From NCBI GenBank assembly GCA_965229625.1, contig CBDDJJ010000002.1, forward strand, positions 620,001 to 684,000: a stretch of 64,000 bases of DNA, written 5' to 3'. Origin of the DNA: JANQIO01 sp965229625. GTDB taxonomy: Bacteria; Pseudomonadota; Gammaproteobacteria; Pseudomonadales; Halieaceae. This document shows, piece by piece, positions 35,608-44,732 of the stretch. Each line of letters begins with the position of its first letter. The first letter of the stretch is position 1. The notes beneath the pieces were generated by a model. It searched no databases. It was not told the DNA's origin and saw only the letters and a program-made list of their open reading frames with translations. A program made the position numbers and the translations under genes.

Positions 35608-36180
35608 ATGTCGCGCACCACTGCCTGCCTGTTGCTGATCGCCCTGCTGGGCGCCTGTGCCAGCACGCCCACTCCCGACAGTGACTGGAACCTGCACCGA
35701 GAGCAACTGGCGGCGCTGGAGTCCTGGACTTTCAATGGGCGGATTGCCGTGCGCACCACCGAGGGCGGCGATACCGCCTCACTGCGCTGGCAGCAGCAGC
35801 GCGACGATATCAGTATGACCCTGGCGGGCCCCATGGGAATGAAGCAGACGACGCTGCTGCGCGAAGGGGGCCGGCTGAGCCTGCAACAGGGCGACCAGAC
35901 CCTGCCCCTGCTACCGGGCGACGACCCGCTGCAAAGGGAGTTTGGCTGGAGCCTGCCACTGGACTATCTGCCCTGGTGGCTGCGGGGGCTGCCGGCACCG
36001 GGGCCGTCCCGCGAGGCGTTGGCCAACGGCCGCCTCAGTTCGCTGGAGCAGGCAGGCTGGCGCCTGGACTACGCCGATTACCAGGCGGTAGACGGTATAC
36101 AGTTGCCCCGCATCATCCGCTTCGAGCGGGACGAGGTCAGCGGCAAGATCCTTCTCAAGAACTGGTCGCTGGCGCCGTGA
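35608..36180 (+). CDS. lolB: Outer-membrane lipoprotein receptor LolB
   Basis: LolB receives lipoproteins from LolA and inserts them in the outer membrane; it is itself a lipoprotein. The 190-residue protein has a lipobox LLGAC with Cys at residue 17, then the LolB core: WTFNGRIAVRTTEGGDTASL, RWQQQRDDISMTLAGPMG, and the late DYLPWWLRGLP. Start follows the TPR gene stop directly, and its stop overlaps the ispE start (GTGA). The lolB-ispE-tRNA-Gln-prs order is conserved in gammaproteobacteria. Confidence 0.95.
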   Translation: MSRTTACLLLIALLGACASTPTPDSDWNLHREQLAALESWTFNGRIAVRTTEGGDTASLRWQQQRDDISMTLAGPMGMKQTTLLREGGRLSLQQGDQTLPLLPGDDPLQREFGWSLPLDYLPWWLRGLPAPGPSREALANGRLSSLEQAGWRLDYADYQAVDGIQLPRIIRFERDEVSGKILLKNWSLAP

Positions 36181-37043
36181 ACCCACTGACGCTGCTGTCA
36201 CCTGCAAAACTGAACCTGTTCCTGCACATCACCGGCCGCAGGCCCGATGGTTACCACGAGCTACAGACCGTGTTCCAGCTGCTGGATTTCGGGGACAGCA
36301 TCAGCATCGAACCGGCCGCTGACCTGACGCTGGACTGTCCGGGCCTGGACCTGCCGGCGGACGCCAACCTGGCCTTGCGCGCTGCCCGCCGCCTGCAGGA
36401 AGCCACTGGGTCCAGCCAGGGCGCCAGCATCCGGATCAGCAAGCGGATTCCCGCCGGCGGCGGCCTGGGCGGCGGCAGTTCCAATGCCGCCACCGTACTG
36501 CTCGCTCTCAACCAGCTGTGGGGGCTCGGGCTCGCGACCGACAAGCTGGCCGCCCTGGGGCTGGAACTGGGCGCGGACGTCCCTCTCTTTATACGGGGGC
36601 GAAGCGCCTGGGCGGAGGGTGTCGGCGAGCAGCTGAAGCCGCTGGAAATACCCCACCGGTACTACCTCGTACTCGACCCCGGCTGCCCCGTTTCCACCAC
36701 GGAAGTTTTTTCCCACCGGGAATTGACACGCAACACCGCTCCCATCACAATAGCGACCTTTTTTGCGGGGGGTGGGCAAAACGACTGCGAAACAGTGGTC
36801 AGACGCCTGCACCCGGAAGTAGATAAAGCATTGAATTGGCTGGGGAAATTCTCCCCAGCGAGACTCACGGGCACCGGAGCCTGTGTGTTTTCAAGCTTTG
36901 ATTCCTGCGCGCAGGCAGAGGCCGTACTGGACCAGTTGCCGGCTCACTGGAATGGCTTCGTTGCCGCCGGCCTGGACCGGTCACCAGTACTGGATGCATT
37001 GGCCGGTTTCGCCGGCCAACCGGGCACTGGCAAAGCTGACTGA
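36177..37043 (+). CDS. ispE: 4-diphosphocytidyl-2-C-methyl-D-erythritol kinase
   Basis: IspE phosphorylates CDP-methylerythritol in the non-mevalonate isoprenoid pathway. The 288-residue GHMP kinase has SPAKLNLFLHITGRRPDGYHEL at its N-terminus with the catalytic lysine, and the ATP loop IPAGGGLGGGSSNAATVLL. The start is GTG at 36177 overlapping the lolB stop; the frame is open further upstream inside lolB but only the part from 36177 matches the family. Confidence 0.96.
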   Translation: MNPLTLLSPAKLNLFLHITGRRPDGYHELQTVFQLLDFGDSISIEPAADLTLDCPGLDLPADANLALRAARRLQEATGSSQGASIRISKRIPAGGGLGGGSSNAATVLLALNQLWGLGLATDKLAALGLELGADVPLFIRGRSAWAEGVGEQLKPLEIPHRYYLVLDPGCPVSTTEVFSHRELTRNTAPITIATFFAGGGQNDCETVVRRLHPEVDKALNWLGKFSPARLTGTGACVFSSFDSCAQAEAVLDQLPAHWNGFVAAGLDRSPVLDALAGFAGQPGTGKAD

Positions 37044-37051
37044 CAAATTAC

Positions 37052-37126
37052 TGGGGTGTCGCCAAGTGGCAAGGCACCGGGTTTTGATCCCGGCATTCGT
37101 AGGTTCGAATCCTACCACCCCAGCCA
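37052..37126 (+). tRNA. tRNA-Gln (anticodon UUG)
   Basis: A 75-base cloverleaf. The acceptor stem TGGGGTG (37052-37058) pairs with CACCCCA (37116-37122), with discriminator G and an encoded CCA. The anticodon loop is TTTTGAT with anticodon TTG. The T-arm reads GTAGGTTCGAATCCTAC. It lies nine bases after ispE and is likely on the same transcript, as in E. coli and Pseudomonas. Confidence 0.97.
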
Positions 37127-37131
37127 TTTTC

Positions 37132-37156
37132 TTGTCCCGGGCACTGCCCGGGACAA
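37132..37156. terminator. Perfect 12-bp inverted repeat after tRNA-Gln (possible terminator)
   Basis: TTGTCCCGGGCA and TGCCCGGGACAA face each other across one base, giving a very stable hairpin just after the tRNA. There is no long T-run on the plus strand, so it may be a processing hairpin or a weak terminator before prs. Confidence 0.5.
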
Positions 37157-37210
37157 CAATCAGCCCAGGCAAACCACCGGTACACCGGTGAGCAGGAAAG
37201 GAATCAGACA

Positions 37211-38158
37211 GTGACCGCAAAGATGATGGTATTTACCGGCAATGCCAATCCGGAGCTTGCCGTCAAGGTCACCCGTAAGCTGCATATCCCACTCGGCAAT
37301 GCCGACGTCGGCAAGTTCAGCGACGGTGAAGTCGCCGTAGAGATCAACGAGAACGTGCGCGGCAAGGACGTCTTCGTCCTGCAGTCAACCTGCGCGCCGA
37401 CCAATGACAATCTGATGGAGCTGATTGTCATGATCGACGCACTCAAACGCGCGTCGGCGACACGGATTACTGCGGTCGTGCCCTACTTTGGCTACTCCCG
37501 CCAGGATCGCCGGGTACGATCGGCACGGGTTCCCATCAGCGCCAAGGTGGTGGCCGACATGATGGTCAGCGTCGGCGTGGACCGGGTCCTGACCGTGGAC
37601 CTGCACGCCGAGCAGATCCAGGGCTTTTTTACCTGCCCGGTAGACAATATTTACGGGTCGCCGGTGCTGAATGACGATATCGAGCGCTGCGACTACCAGA
37701 ACCTGGTGGTGGTCTCACCAGATATCGGCGGCGTGGTGCGGGCGCGGGCGGTGGCTAAGCAGCTACACGAGGTAGATCTCGCCATCATCGACAAGCGGCG
37801 GCCCCAGGCCAACGAGGCCCAGGTGATGAATATCATCGGCGAGGTCGAAGGGCGTACCTGCCTGCTGGTGGATGACATGGTCGATACTGCCGGCACCCTG
37901 TGCCGGGCGGCGGACGCTCTGAAGGAAAAAGGTGCGGAGAAGGTACTGGCCTACTGCACCCACCCGGTGTTGTCAGGCAACGCCATCGACAACCTGAACA
38001 ACTCCCAGCTCGACGAGCTGGTGGTAACGGACACGATTCCGTTGAACGGGGCTGCGGATGCCTGCACACGTATTCGCCAGCTCACCATTGCCGACCTGCT
38101 GGCGGAAGCCATGCGCCGGGTCAGCAACGAGGAAAGTATCAGCGCGCTGTTCACCTGA
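37211..38158 (+). CDS. prs: Ribose-phosphate pyrophosphokinase
   Basis: Prs makes PRPP for nucleotide, histidine (see hisG in this window) and NAD synthesis. At 315 residues it is the class I bacterial form. It begins with GTG and reads MMVFTGNANPELAVKV; the ATP loop is PYFGYSRQDRR, and the PRPP-binding loop is CLLVDDMVDTAGTLCRAA. The conserved FSDGEVAVEINENVRGKDVF is present. Confidence 0.98.
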   Translation: MTAKMMVFTGNANPELAVKVTRKLHIPLGNADVGKFSDGEVAVEINENVRGKDVFVLQSTCAPTNDNLMELIVMIDALKRASATRITAVVPYFGYSRQDRRVRSARVPISAKVVADMMVSVGVDRVLTVDLHAEQIQGFFTCPVDNIYGSPVLNDDIERCDYQNLVVVSPDIGGVVRARAVAKQLHEVDLAIIDKRRPQANEAQVMNIIGEVEGRTCLLVDDMVDTAGTLCRAADALKEKGAEKVLAYCTHPVLSGNAIDNLNNSQLDELVVTDTIPLNGAADACTRIRQLTIADLLAEAMRRVSNEESISALFT

Positions 38159-38232
38159 GCAGCGTATTTTGCCACCCGCTGGGGACGCCGGTCGCAGGCC
38201 AGCCAGCGTAGATTGAAGAAGAGGTACAGACA

Positions 38233-38922
38233 ATGTCTGACTTTGAACTGACCGCCGAGGTCCGTGACGACATGGGGAAAGGTGCGAGCCGCCGCCTGCG
38301 TCGTCTCGCCGACCAGATACCCGCCATTCTCTATGGGGGCGACAAGCCGCCGCAGCCGCTGTCCTTTGTCCGCAAGGACCTGGAGCACGCGCTGGAAAAC
38401 GAGGCGTTCTACTCTCACGTGCTGGTACTGCACGTGGGTAAAGACAAGACGAAAGCCATCCTCAAGGACCTGCAACGTCACCCCGCAAAGGATCGCGTCA
38501 TGCACGCCGACTTCCTGCGGGTCAGCGATGACGTCGCCATCAAGGTCAACGTACCGCTGCACTTCCTCAACGAGGAAAGCTGCTACGGCGTGAAGATGGA
38601 AGGCGGCATGATCCAGCACACCGCCAATGAAATCGAAGTCCTGTGCCTGCCCGGCGACATGCCCGAGTACATCGAGGTCGACATGGCTGAGGTGAAAGTC
38701 GGCGACATCATTCACCTGTCCGACGTGACGCTGCCCAAGGGTGTTGAATCTGTTGCCCTGAGTCACGGTGAAGACCACGACCTGTCGATCGCCGCCGTGC
38801 TGGCACCGAAAGGCGGCAGCGCCGACGAGGACGAGCTGGAAGCAGCTGCCGAGAGCGAGGAAGCGCCGGCCGGCGACGAACCCGCCGACGATGCAGGTTC
38901 CGAGGAAGACAGCGAGAGCTGA
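38233..38922 (+). CDS. rplY: 50S ribosomal protein L25 (general stress Ctc type)
   Basis: L25 binds 5S rRNA. This is the long, two-domain TL5/Ctc form (229 residues): an N-terminal L25 domain (TAEVRDDMGKGASRRLRRLA, then PAILYGG) and a C-terminal beta domain (about residues 95-190), ending in an acidic Asp/Glu/Ala-rich tail. A GAGG ribosome-binding site precedes the ATG. The prs-rplY-pth-ychF order is widely conserved. Confidence 0.96.
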   Translation: MSDFELTAEVRDDMGKGASRRLRRLADQIPAILYGGDKPPQPLSFVRKDLEHALENEAFYSHVLVLHVGKDKTKAILKDLQRHPAKDRVMHADFLRVSDDVAIKVNVPLHFLNEESCYGVKMEGGMIQHTANEIEVLCLPGDMPEYIEVDMAEVKVGDIIHLSDVTLPKGVESVALSHGEDHDLSIAAVLAPKGGSADEDELEAAAESEEAPAGDEPADDAGSEEDSES

Positions 38923-39003
38923 TGTCCCGCCGCGCCGCCACGGCGGCGCGGCCCTCACCCCTCCACCTTCTGCTCTCCACCCGGACTACAGGGTCAGGTT
39001 GCC

Positions 39004-39606
39004 ATGCGACTCAAACTTGTCGTGGGCCTCGGGAACCCCGGCGACCAGTACCGGGGTACGCGGCACAATGCAGGCGCCGATTTCATCGACGCGCTAGCCG
39101 AACGCTATGGGGTATCCCTGCTGGCGGAGAGCCGGTTTTTCGGGCGCTGCGGTCGCATCCAGGCCGAGGGCATGGATGTACGCCTGCTGGTCCCCACCAC
39201 CTTCATGAATCGCAGCGGTGCTGCCGTTGTGGCGATGACAAACTTTTTCAAACTCTCCCCCCCGGAAGTTCTCGTCGCCCACGACGAACTGGACTTTGAT
39301 GCCGGGGTCGCTCGCCTGAAGGATGGCGGTGGCCACGGTGGACACAATGGTCTGCGGGATATTTCCCGCGCCATTGGCGATAACTACCTGCGCCTAAGGC
39401 TCGGCATAGGCCACCCGGGTACAGGTCGCAATGTCAGCAACTACGTGCTCGGCAAGCCCAGCGCGGAAGATCGAGACCTGATTGACAGCAGCATCGAGGA
39501 GTCCGCCCGGGTGTTGCCCCGCCTGGCCGCGGGTGACTGGGCCAAGGCCGTGCAACAGTTGCACACCGCCACCAAATCAACGGAAGAGAAGCAAGATGGG
39601 ATTTAA
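39004..39606 (+). CDS. pth: Peptidyl-tRNA hydrolase
   Basis: Pth recycles peptidyl-tRNA dropped by ribosomes. The 200-residue protein has VVGLGNPGDQYRGTRHNAG with the catalytic histidine, FMNRSGAAV, VAHDELDFDAG with the catalytic aspartate, and GGHGGHNGLRDI. Its last 11 bases overlap the start of ychF, so the two are likely coupled. Confidence 0.97.
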   Translation: MRLKLVVGLGNPGDQYRGTRHNAGADFIDALAERYGVSLLAESRFFGRCGRIQAEGMDVRLLVPTTFMNRSGAAVVAMTNFFKLSPPEVLVAHDELDFDAGVARLKDGGGHGGHNGLRDISRAIGDNYLRLRLGIGHPGTGRNVSNYVLGKPSAEDRDLIDSSIEESARVLPRLAAGDWAKAVQQLHTATKSTEEKQDGI

Positions 39607-40690
39607 ATGCGGCATCGTCGGCCTGCCCAATGTCGGCAAGTCCACCCTGTTCAATGCACTGACCAAGGCGGGGATCGAGGCAGAGAACTTCCCCTTTTGC
39701 ACCATCGAACCCAATGCCGGTGTAGTGCCGGTGCCGGACCCGCGCCAGGACGAGATAGCGGCGATCGTCGGCCCCGAGAAGGAAATCGCCACTACCATGG
39801 AGTTCGTGGATATCGCCGGCCTGGTGGCCGGCGCCTCGAAGGGCGAGGGCCTCGGCAACCAGTTTCTTGCCAATATCCGCGAGACCGACGCGATTGCCCA
39901 CGTGGTGCGATGCTTTGAGGACGGCAACGTGATTCACGTGGCCAACCGTGTGGACCCGGCCGGGGACGTTGAAGTCATCAATACCGAACTGGCCCTGGCG
40001 GACCTGGAAAGCTGCGAGAAGCAGTTGCAGCGCGTCACCCGCACCGCCAAGAGCGGTGACAAGGAGGCCGTGGCACTCAAGGCGCTGCTGGAAGACAAGC
40101 TGATCCCCCATCTCAATGAGGCGCAGCCGGTGCGCGCGCTGGACCTGTCTGACCAGGAGCAGGAACGGGTACGTGGCCTGCACCTGCTGACCACCAAGCC
40201 CACCATGTACATCGCCAATGTCGACGAAGAGGGCCTGGCCGGCAACCAGTGGACCGAGCAGTTGGAAGACATCGCCGCGAGTGAAAATGCGGTAGTGGTC
40301 ATCATCTGTAACAAGCTGGAGGCGGAAATCGCCGAACTCGAGGCCGAAGAGCGAGCCGAGTTCCTGGAAGAGCTGGGCCTTGCAGAAGCGGGGCTGGACC
40401 GCGTGATTCGCGCCGGCTACCAGCTGCTGGGCTTGCACACCTACTTCACCGCCGGGCCCAAGGAAGTCCGCGCCTGGACCGTCAAGGTCGGCGCCACTGC
40501 GCCGGAGGCAGCGGGCGTCATCCATACCGACTTCCAGAAAGGTTTCATCCGCGCTGAAGTGGTGAGCTACGAGGACTTTGTCAGCCACCGCGGCGAACAG
40601 GGCGCCAAGGATGCCGGGCGCTGGCGGTTGGAAGGCAAGGACTACGTGGTCACAGACGGCGACATTATCCACTTCCGCTTCAACGTCTGA
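39596..40690 (+). CDS. ychF: Redox-regulated ATPase YchF (OLA1 family)
   Basis: YchF is an Obg-related P-loop protein that prefers ATP and binds ribosomes; in E. coli it damps oxidative-stress responses. The 364-residue protein has G1 GLPNVGKSTLFNAL, a G3-type DIAG (FVDIAGLVAGASKGEGLGN), the altered G4 NKLE, and a C-terminal TGS-type domain (about 280-364, KEVRAWTVKVGATAPEAAG). ATG at 39596 follows AGAGAAG. Confidence 0.97.
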   Translation: MGFKCGIVGLPNVGKSTLFNALTKAGIEAENFPFCTIEPNAGVVPVPDPRQDEIAAIVGPEKEIATTMEFVDIAGLVAGASKGEGLGNQFLANIRETDAIAHVVRCFEDGNVIHVANRVDPAGDVEVINTELALADLESCEKQLQRVTRTAKSGDKEAVALKALLEDKLIPHLNEAQPVRALDLSDQEQERVRGLHLLTTKPTMYIANVDEEGLAGNQWTEQLEDIAASENAVVVIICNKLEAEIAELEAEERAEFLEELGLAEAGLDRVIRAGYQLLGLHTYFTAGPKEVRAWTVKVGATAPEAAGVIHTDFQKGFIRAEVVSYEDFVSHRGEQGAKDAGRWRLEGKDYVVTDGDIIHFRFNV

Positions 40691-40700
40691 ACGATGCACT

Positions 40701-40726
40701 GAACCCCTTCAAACGTGAAGGGGTTC
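40701..40726 (+). terminator. Hairpin after ychF (probable terminator)
   Basis: GAACCCCTTCA and TGAAGGGGTTC form an 11-bp stem with a 4-base loop 11 bases after the ychF stop. A clear T-run is missing, so efficiency is uncertain. It marks the end of the conserved lolB-ychF block. Confidence 0.55.
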
Positions 40727-40830
40727 ACGAAACTGGCAAACAAATCCCGCCAAACCCTGTTGCGGCGCACTCCTGAAAGCTAGCATCTCCTAACCTATTG
40801 CCCGCGGGGCACATTGGGAGGGCGATACAG

Positions 40831-42279
40831 ATGCAAAGGCGACCAGAACCGCCCGTCAGTGCGAACAGGGGCGGCGAAATGCTGAGCGAACGCCTGCCTG
40901 GCATCAGCCGGGCACGACAGCTAAGGGGCGGCCGCGGCAATCATGTCGCGGCGTTTGCCCTGTTTTGCATAATGCTCACCAGCACCCTGCTGCCTGTCAG
41001 CAACTTTGCCCGAGCAGAAGAGGAGCTTGCCGCCCAGCAAGTCTCGGCACTGCTGGATTCCGGCAAGCAACTGGTACTCAACAATCGCTACCAGGACGCC
41101 TACCAGTTGCTGGCCCCGCATGAGCTGCAGCTCGCCGGCAACCCCGACTACGACTACCTGTATGGCACGGCCGCCCTGGATAGCGGCAGAGCCGACCTGG
41201 CGATTTTTGCCCTGGAACGTGTGCTGGCTGAAAGGCCCAGCTTTGCGGGCGCGCGACTGGAGCTGGCTCGCGCCTATTTCGCCATCGGCGACAATGAGAC
41301 TGCCCGCTATCACTTCGACTACCTGCAGGGCCAGAACCCCCCGCCCAATGTGCAGGCGGCCATTACCAGTTACCTGCGCGCCATTGACCGGGTCGCCGGC
41401 GCCTACAAGCCGATCCACCTGCCCAATTTCGCCGCCGGCTTCGGCTGGGACAGCAACGCCAACGCGTCTACCGATGTGGAACAGTTCCTCGGTTTCATCC
41501 TCGACGGCAATAACGTGGAAACCGACTCCTCGTTCTACTTTGCGCGGCTTGGCGACTACTACAGCCGCCCGCTGACGCCGGAAGTAAAACTGGTGCTGAA
41601 CGGGTCAGTCGGGCAGCGCAACTATCCGGATGCCAGTTTTGTAAATTCCACCGACGTGAATGCCAACGCCGGGCTGGAGTGGAATTTCGGCGACACCAAG
41701 ATCACGCCGACGGTGGGCGCCGCCCTCAACTGGCTGGACGGTGACAGCAACCTTGATCGCTATACCTTCGACGTGGCGGCCAGCCACTCCCTGACCGACG
41801 ACTGGAAGCTGCTGGGGGGATTGACCGCCGCGGCCTGGCGTTTTACCGACGACCTCGAGTTCCGGGATGCGGATATCTTCAACGCCCGCGCCGGCTTTGA
41901 GCACTACCTGGACCCGGCTACCGGCAGCGTGATCTCACTGATGGGCATGGTCGGCACCGATGACACCACCGACAGCGACTCTCCCTTCGACAACGACCGC
42001 TGGGCGCTGGCGTTTTCCGGCAGCCGCGTCATCGCCCGGGGCATGTTGCTAAGCCTGGATGCCGGCTTCAAGAATACCGACTTCAACGGCATCTTTTTTG
42101 GTCGCCAGCGCGAAGACGACCAGTGGAACGCGGCGCTGTCCCTGCACCTGTTTGACTGGCCCGCCCAGGGCTGGCGCGTGATCAGCCAGGTGGGGTACAC
42201 AGAGGTAGATTCCACCGTCGATCTGTACACCTTCGACCGCACCGAGGTGGGCCTGAGCTTCCACCGTACCTTCGAGTAG
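40831..42279 (+). CDS. TPR plus outer-membrane beta-barrel protein, Slam-like (SlipAM/DUF560 type)
   Basis: The 482-residue protein has an N-terminal export signal (hydrophobic core about residues 39-60, likely cut after ARA), TPR-like helices (about 66-185, including YLYGTAALDSGRADLAIFAL and FAGARLELARAYFAIGDNE), then alternating beta strands to the end. The barrel opens with NFAAGFGWDSNANAS near residue 200, similar to the GYDSNVN stretch at the start of Slam/DUF560 barrels, and ends in TEVGLSFHRTFE. Slam proteins carry periplasmic TPRs and an outer-membrane barrel and move lipoproteins to the cell surface. I chose ATG 40831 (GGAGGG upstream); ATG 40879 is possible. The next two genes run the same way. 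A generic TPR-porin is the alternative. Confidence 0.72.
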   Translation: MQRRPEPPVSANRGGEMLSERLPGISRARQLRGGRGNHVAAFALFCIMLTSTLLPVSNFARAEEELAAQQVSALLDSGKQLVLNNRYQDAYQLLAPHELQLAGNPDYDYLYGTAALDSGRADLAIFALERVLAERPSFAGARLELARAYFAIGDNETARYHFDYLQGQNPPPNVQAAITSYLRAIDRVAGAYKPIHLPNFAAGFGWDSNANASTDVEQFLGFILDGNNVETDSSFYFARLGDYYSRPLTPEVKLVLNGSVGQRNYPDASFVNSTDVNANAGLEWNFGDTKITPTVGAALNWLDGDSNLDRYTFDVAASHSLTDDWKLLGGLTAAAWRFTDDLEFRDADIFNARAGFEHYLDPATGSVISLMGMVGTDDTTDSDSPFDNDRWALAFSGSRVIARGMLLSLDAGFKNTDFNGIFFGRQREDDQWNAALSLHLFDWPAQGWRVISQVGYTEVDSTVDLYTFDRTEVGLSFHRTFE

Positions 42280-42470
42280 GCACTCTCAGATCCACAAGCC
42301 CAGGCACAGGCTCACCTGCGCGGCCGAGTGGACTCCAACCACCCTGGCTACTCCCGAGTCTCCATAGGCCGCATCCCGGGTGCTAGACTGGCGCTGTCCC
42401 GGTCAGGCGAGACACCACGATAAAACTTTACGGCTTCCATATCCTCGCCGCACTGGCACTGCTGGCGCTG

Positions 42471-44618
42471 ATGCTGCTGCACATCAGCGGTGCGCTGCGC
42501 ATGCCGCTGCTCGACGAGATAGAGGAATACCTCTACGACGAGCGCCTGCGCTGGACGATGCCCAACACCGTTGACTCGCGCATTGTGATTGTCGACGTCG
42601 ATGAACGCAGCATCGCTGCGGAGGGCCACTTTCCCTGGCAACGGGACAAAATGGCAAACCTGGTCAACACCCTCTTCGACCACTACGCAATTCGGGTGCT
42701 GGCCTTTGACATGCTGTTTGCCGAGCCCGAGGAATCCACTGCGCTACAGCTGATCGAGCAGCTGCGCAACACACCGGGCGTCGAGCTACCGTTCGACGAA
42801 CTGGAAGCGCGCTGGCGCACAGACCGGGCCTTCGCGGACTCCGTGGTGGCGCGCGACGTGGTGCTGGGCTTCGTGTTCAAGTCCTACGTACCCGAGCGTG
42901 AACCGGCCGAGACCGGCGCGCTGCCGATTCCCACCCTGTTCGCCGAACAGCTACAGGGCATCGACATTCCCTTTTACGAGGGCGCGGGCTTTACCGGCAA
43001 CTTTGTGGAGCTGCAGAACGCCTCGGAGTTTGGCGCTTTCTTCAGCTACCCAAGGCTCGACGACGTCACCCGCATCACCCCGCTGCTGGAGGCCTACCAG
43101 GGTGATATCTATGAAGCCCTGGGACTGGCGGCGGCACGGCTCTACCTGGGTAATCCGCCACTGCAGCTGGAATTTGCCGAAGCAGACGAGCTTTCCGGCC
43201 TCACCCTGGAACGTCTGCGGCTCGGCGAACGGCGCATACCGGTTGACGAGAAGATCCAGGCCTATATCCCTTTCCGGGGTCCGCCGGGCAGCTTTCCCTA
43301 CATATCCGCCACCGATGTGCTCAACAAGCGCGTGAGCCGGGAGCGACTCGAGGACAGGCTGGTGATGGTCGGTACCAGCTCCGCGGGGCTGCTGGACCTG
43401 CGCGCCACGCCGGTCTCGGACGCCTATGTCGGCGTGGAGATACACGCCAATATCGCGTCCGGCGTTCTTGACGAGCGCTTCATGAGCAGCCCGGCATACA
43501 GCGCCGGCATGGAATTCGTCCAAATCGCCCTCAACCTCGCCGTAATGACCGCGTTGATGCCCGTCCTGTCACCGGTGCTGGCCGTGCTGCTGATCGTGGC
43601 GCTGTTAGCACTCAACGTGGGCCTGAACGTGTACCTGTGGAACGCGGCACAACTCATTTTGCCGCTGGCCTCCGTGCTCACCACCCTGCTGGTGATGGCC
43701 TTCCTGCAGATTACCTATGACTATTTCGTTGAATCCCGGCGCAAACAGCGGCTGGGGCGCATGTTTGGTCAGTACATCCCGGTTGAGCTGGTCGAGGAAA
43801 TAGACGCCAGCGGCGAAGAGCTCAGCCTGCAGGGCGAAAACCGTGTAATGTCCGTGCTGTTCTCCGACGTACGAGGCTTCACCACCATCTCGGAGAGCCT
43901 GGAGCCCACCGAACTGACCCAGCTCATGAACGAGTTCCTGACCCCGATCACCCGCATCATCCACGACCATCGGGGCACGATCGACAAGTACATGGGCGAT
44001 GCGGTAATGGCCTTCTGGGGCGCCCCGCTGAAGGACGAGCAACATGCCACCCACGCACTGGAAGCCGCGCTCGACATGGTCGTAGCCATGGAGCAGGTCA
44101 GCGAACGCTTTGCCGCCCGGGGCTGGCCGCCTCTCAAGGTAGGTATAGGCATCAGTTCCGGCCCCATGAACGTCGGCAATATGGGCTCGGAATTCCGCAT
44201 GGCTTACACGGTCCTGGGGGACGTGGTGAACCTGGGCAGCCGCCTCGAGGGCCAGACCAAAAACTACGGGGCCAATATCATCATCGCCCAGGACACTGCG
44301 GCCATGATCAGCGGCTATGCCCTGCGCGAGCTCGACCTGATTCGGGTAAAGGGCAAGCAGGTGCCCATCACAATCTACGAACCGCTCGGTCGCGAAGCCG
44401 ACCTCAGCGAGCCGCATGCTGCCGATCTTGCCCTATACCACGAGGCCCTGGGACACTACCGCGCCCGCGCGTTCGACACCGCCAGAAGCCTCTTCGAGGC
44501 GTTGGAAGCTCGCGACTCCTCGGTCCTGTACCAGCTCTATTTGCAACGTATCAATGCATTTTCTACCCAGCCCCCGCCTCCTGACTGGGATGGCGTGTTT
44601 GTAGCGACGTCCAAGTAA
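42471..44618 (+). CDS. CHASE2-domain class III adenylate/guanylate cyclase (5' end uncertain)
   Basis: A membrane-bound cyclase predicted to make cAMP or cGMP in response to a periplasmic signal. From the ATG at 42471 (715 residues) it has a periplasmic CHASE2 domain (about 12-335; VIVDVDERSIAAEGHFPWQR, VLAFDMLFAEPEES), three membrane helices (about 350-425), and a cyclase domain (about 445-635). Catalytic residues are intact: both metal aspartates (VLFSDVRGFTTISE and YMGDAVMAFWG), the K before YMGD, and GDVVNLGSRLEGQTK with the N and R. The expected first membrane helix starts upstream: IKLYGFHILAALALLALM is in frame from about 42420, but no ATG, GTG or TTG precedes it before the stop at 42384. 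The gene before is Slam-like, the one after is FecR-type. Confidence 0.88.
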   Translation: MLLHISGALRMPLLDEIEEYLYDERLRWTMPNTVDSRIVIVDVDERSIAAEGHFPWQRDKMANLVNTLFDHYAIRVLAFDMLFAEPEESTALQLIEQLRNTPGVELPFDELEARWRTDRAFADSVVARDVVLGFVFKSYVPEREPAETGALPIPTLFAEQLQGIDIPFYEGAGFTGNFVELQNASEFGAFFSYPRLDDVTRITPLLEAYQGDIYEALGLAAARLYLGNPPLQLEFAEADELSGLTLERLRLGERRIPVDEKIQAYIPFRGPPGSFPYISATDVLNKRVSRERLEDRLVMVGTSSAGLLDLRATPVSDAYVGVEIHANIASGVLDERFMSSPAYSAGMEFVQIALNLAVMTALMPVLSPVLAVLLIVALLALNVGLNVYLWNAAQLILPLASVLTTLLVMAFLQITYDYFVESRRKQRLGRMFGQYIPVELVEEIDASGEELSLQGENRVMSVLFSDVRGFTTISESLEPTELTQLMNEFLTPITRIIHDHRGTIDKYMGDAVMAFWGAPLKDEQHATHALEAALDMVVAMEQVSERFAARGWPPLKVGIGISSGPMNVGNMGSEFRMAYTVLGDVVNLGSRLEGQTKNYGANIIIAQDTAAMISGYALRELDLIRVKGKQVPITIYEPLGREADLSEPHAADLALYHEALGHYRARAFDTARSLFEALEARDSSVLYQLYLQRINAFSTQPPPPDWDGVFVATSK

Positions 44619-44626
44619 AAATCCCC

Positions 44627-44640
44627 GTGAACCGGTTCAC
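44627..44640. promoter_or_regulatory. 14-bp perfect palindrome between the cyclase and FecR genes
   Basis: GTGAACCGGTTCAC is a loopless perfect palindrome nine bases after the cyclase stop and 92 bases before the FecR-gene start. Lack of a loop and of a T-run argue for a protein-binding operator rather than a terminator. Which regulator binds is unknown. Confidence 0.45.
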
Positions 44641-44732
44641 AGAACCGAGCGCTTCAGGTGCGTTCTTGCAGAGCGATAACTAACGTATCAGCTTGAGGAT
44701 TAGTGCCAGCACAGCGCTGGCAGGACGGAAAC

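Noticed and set aside
33703..35706. Long open frame on the minus strand upstream of hemA, extending its reading frame to over 1000 codons
   Set aside because: It is antisense to the TPR lipoprotein gene, has a composition (Gln/Leu/Ala-rich) typical of GC-rich shadows, and hemA homology begins only at the ATG at 33702.
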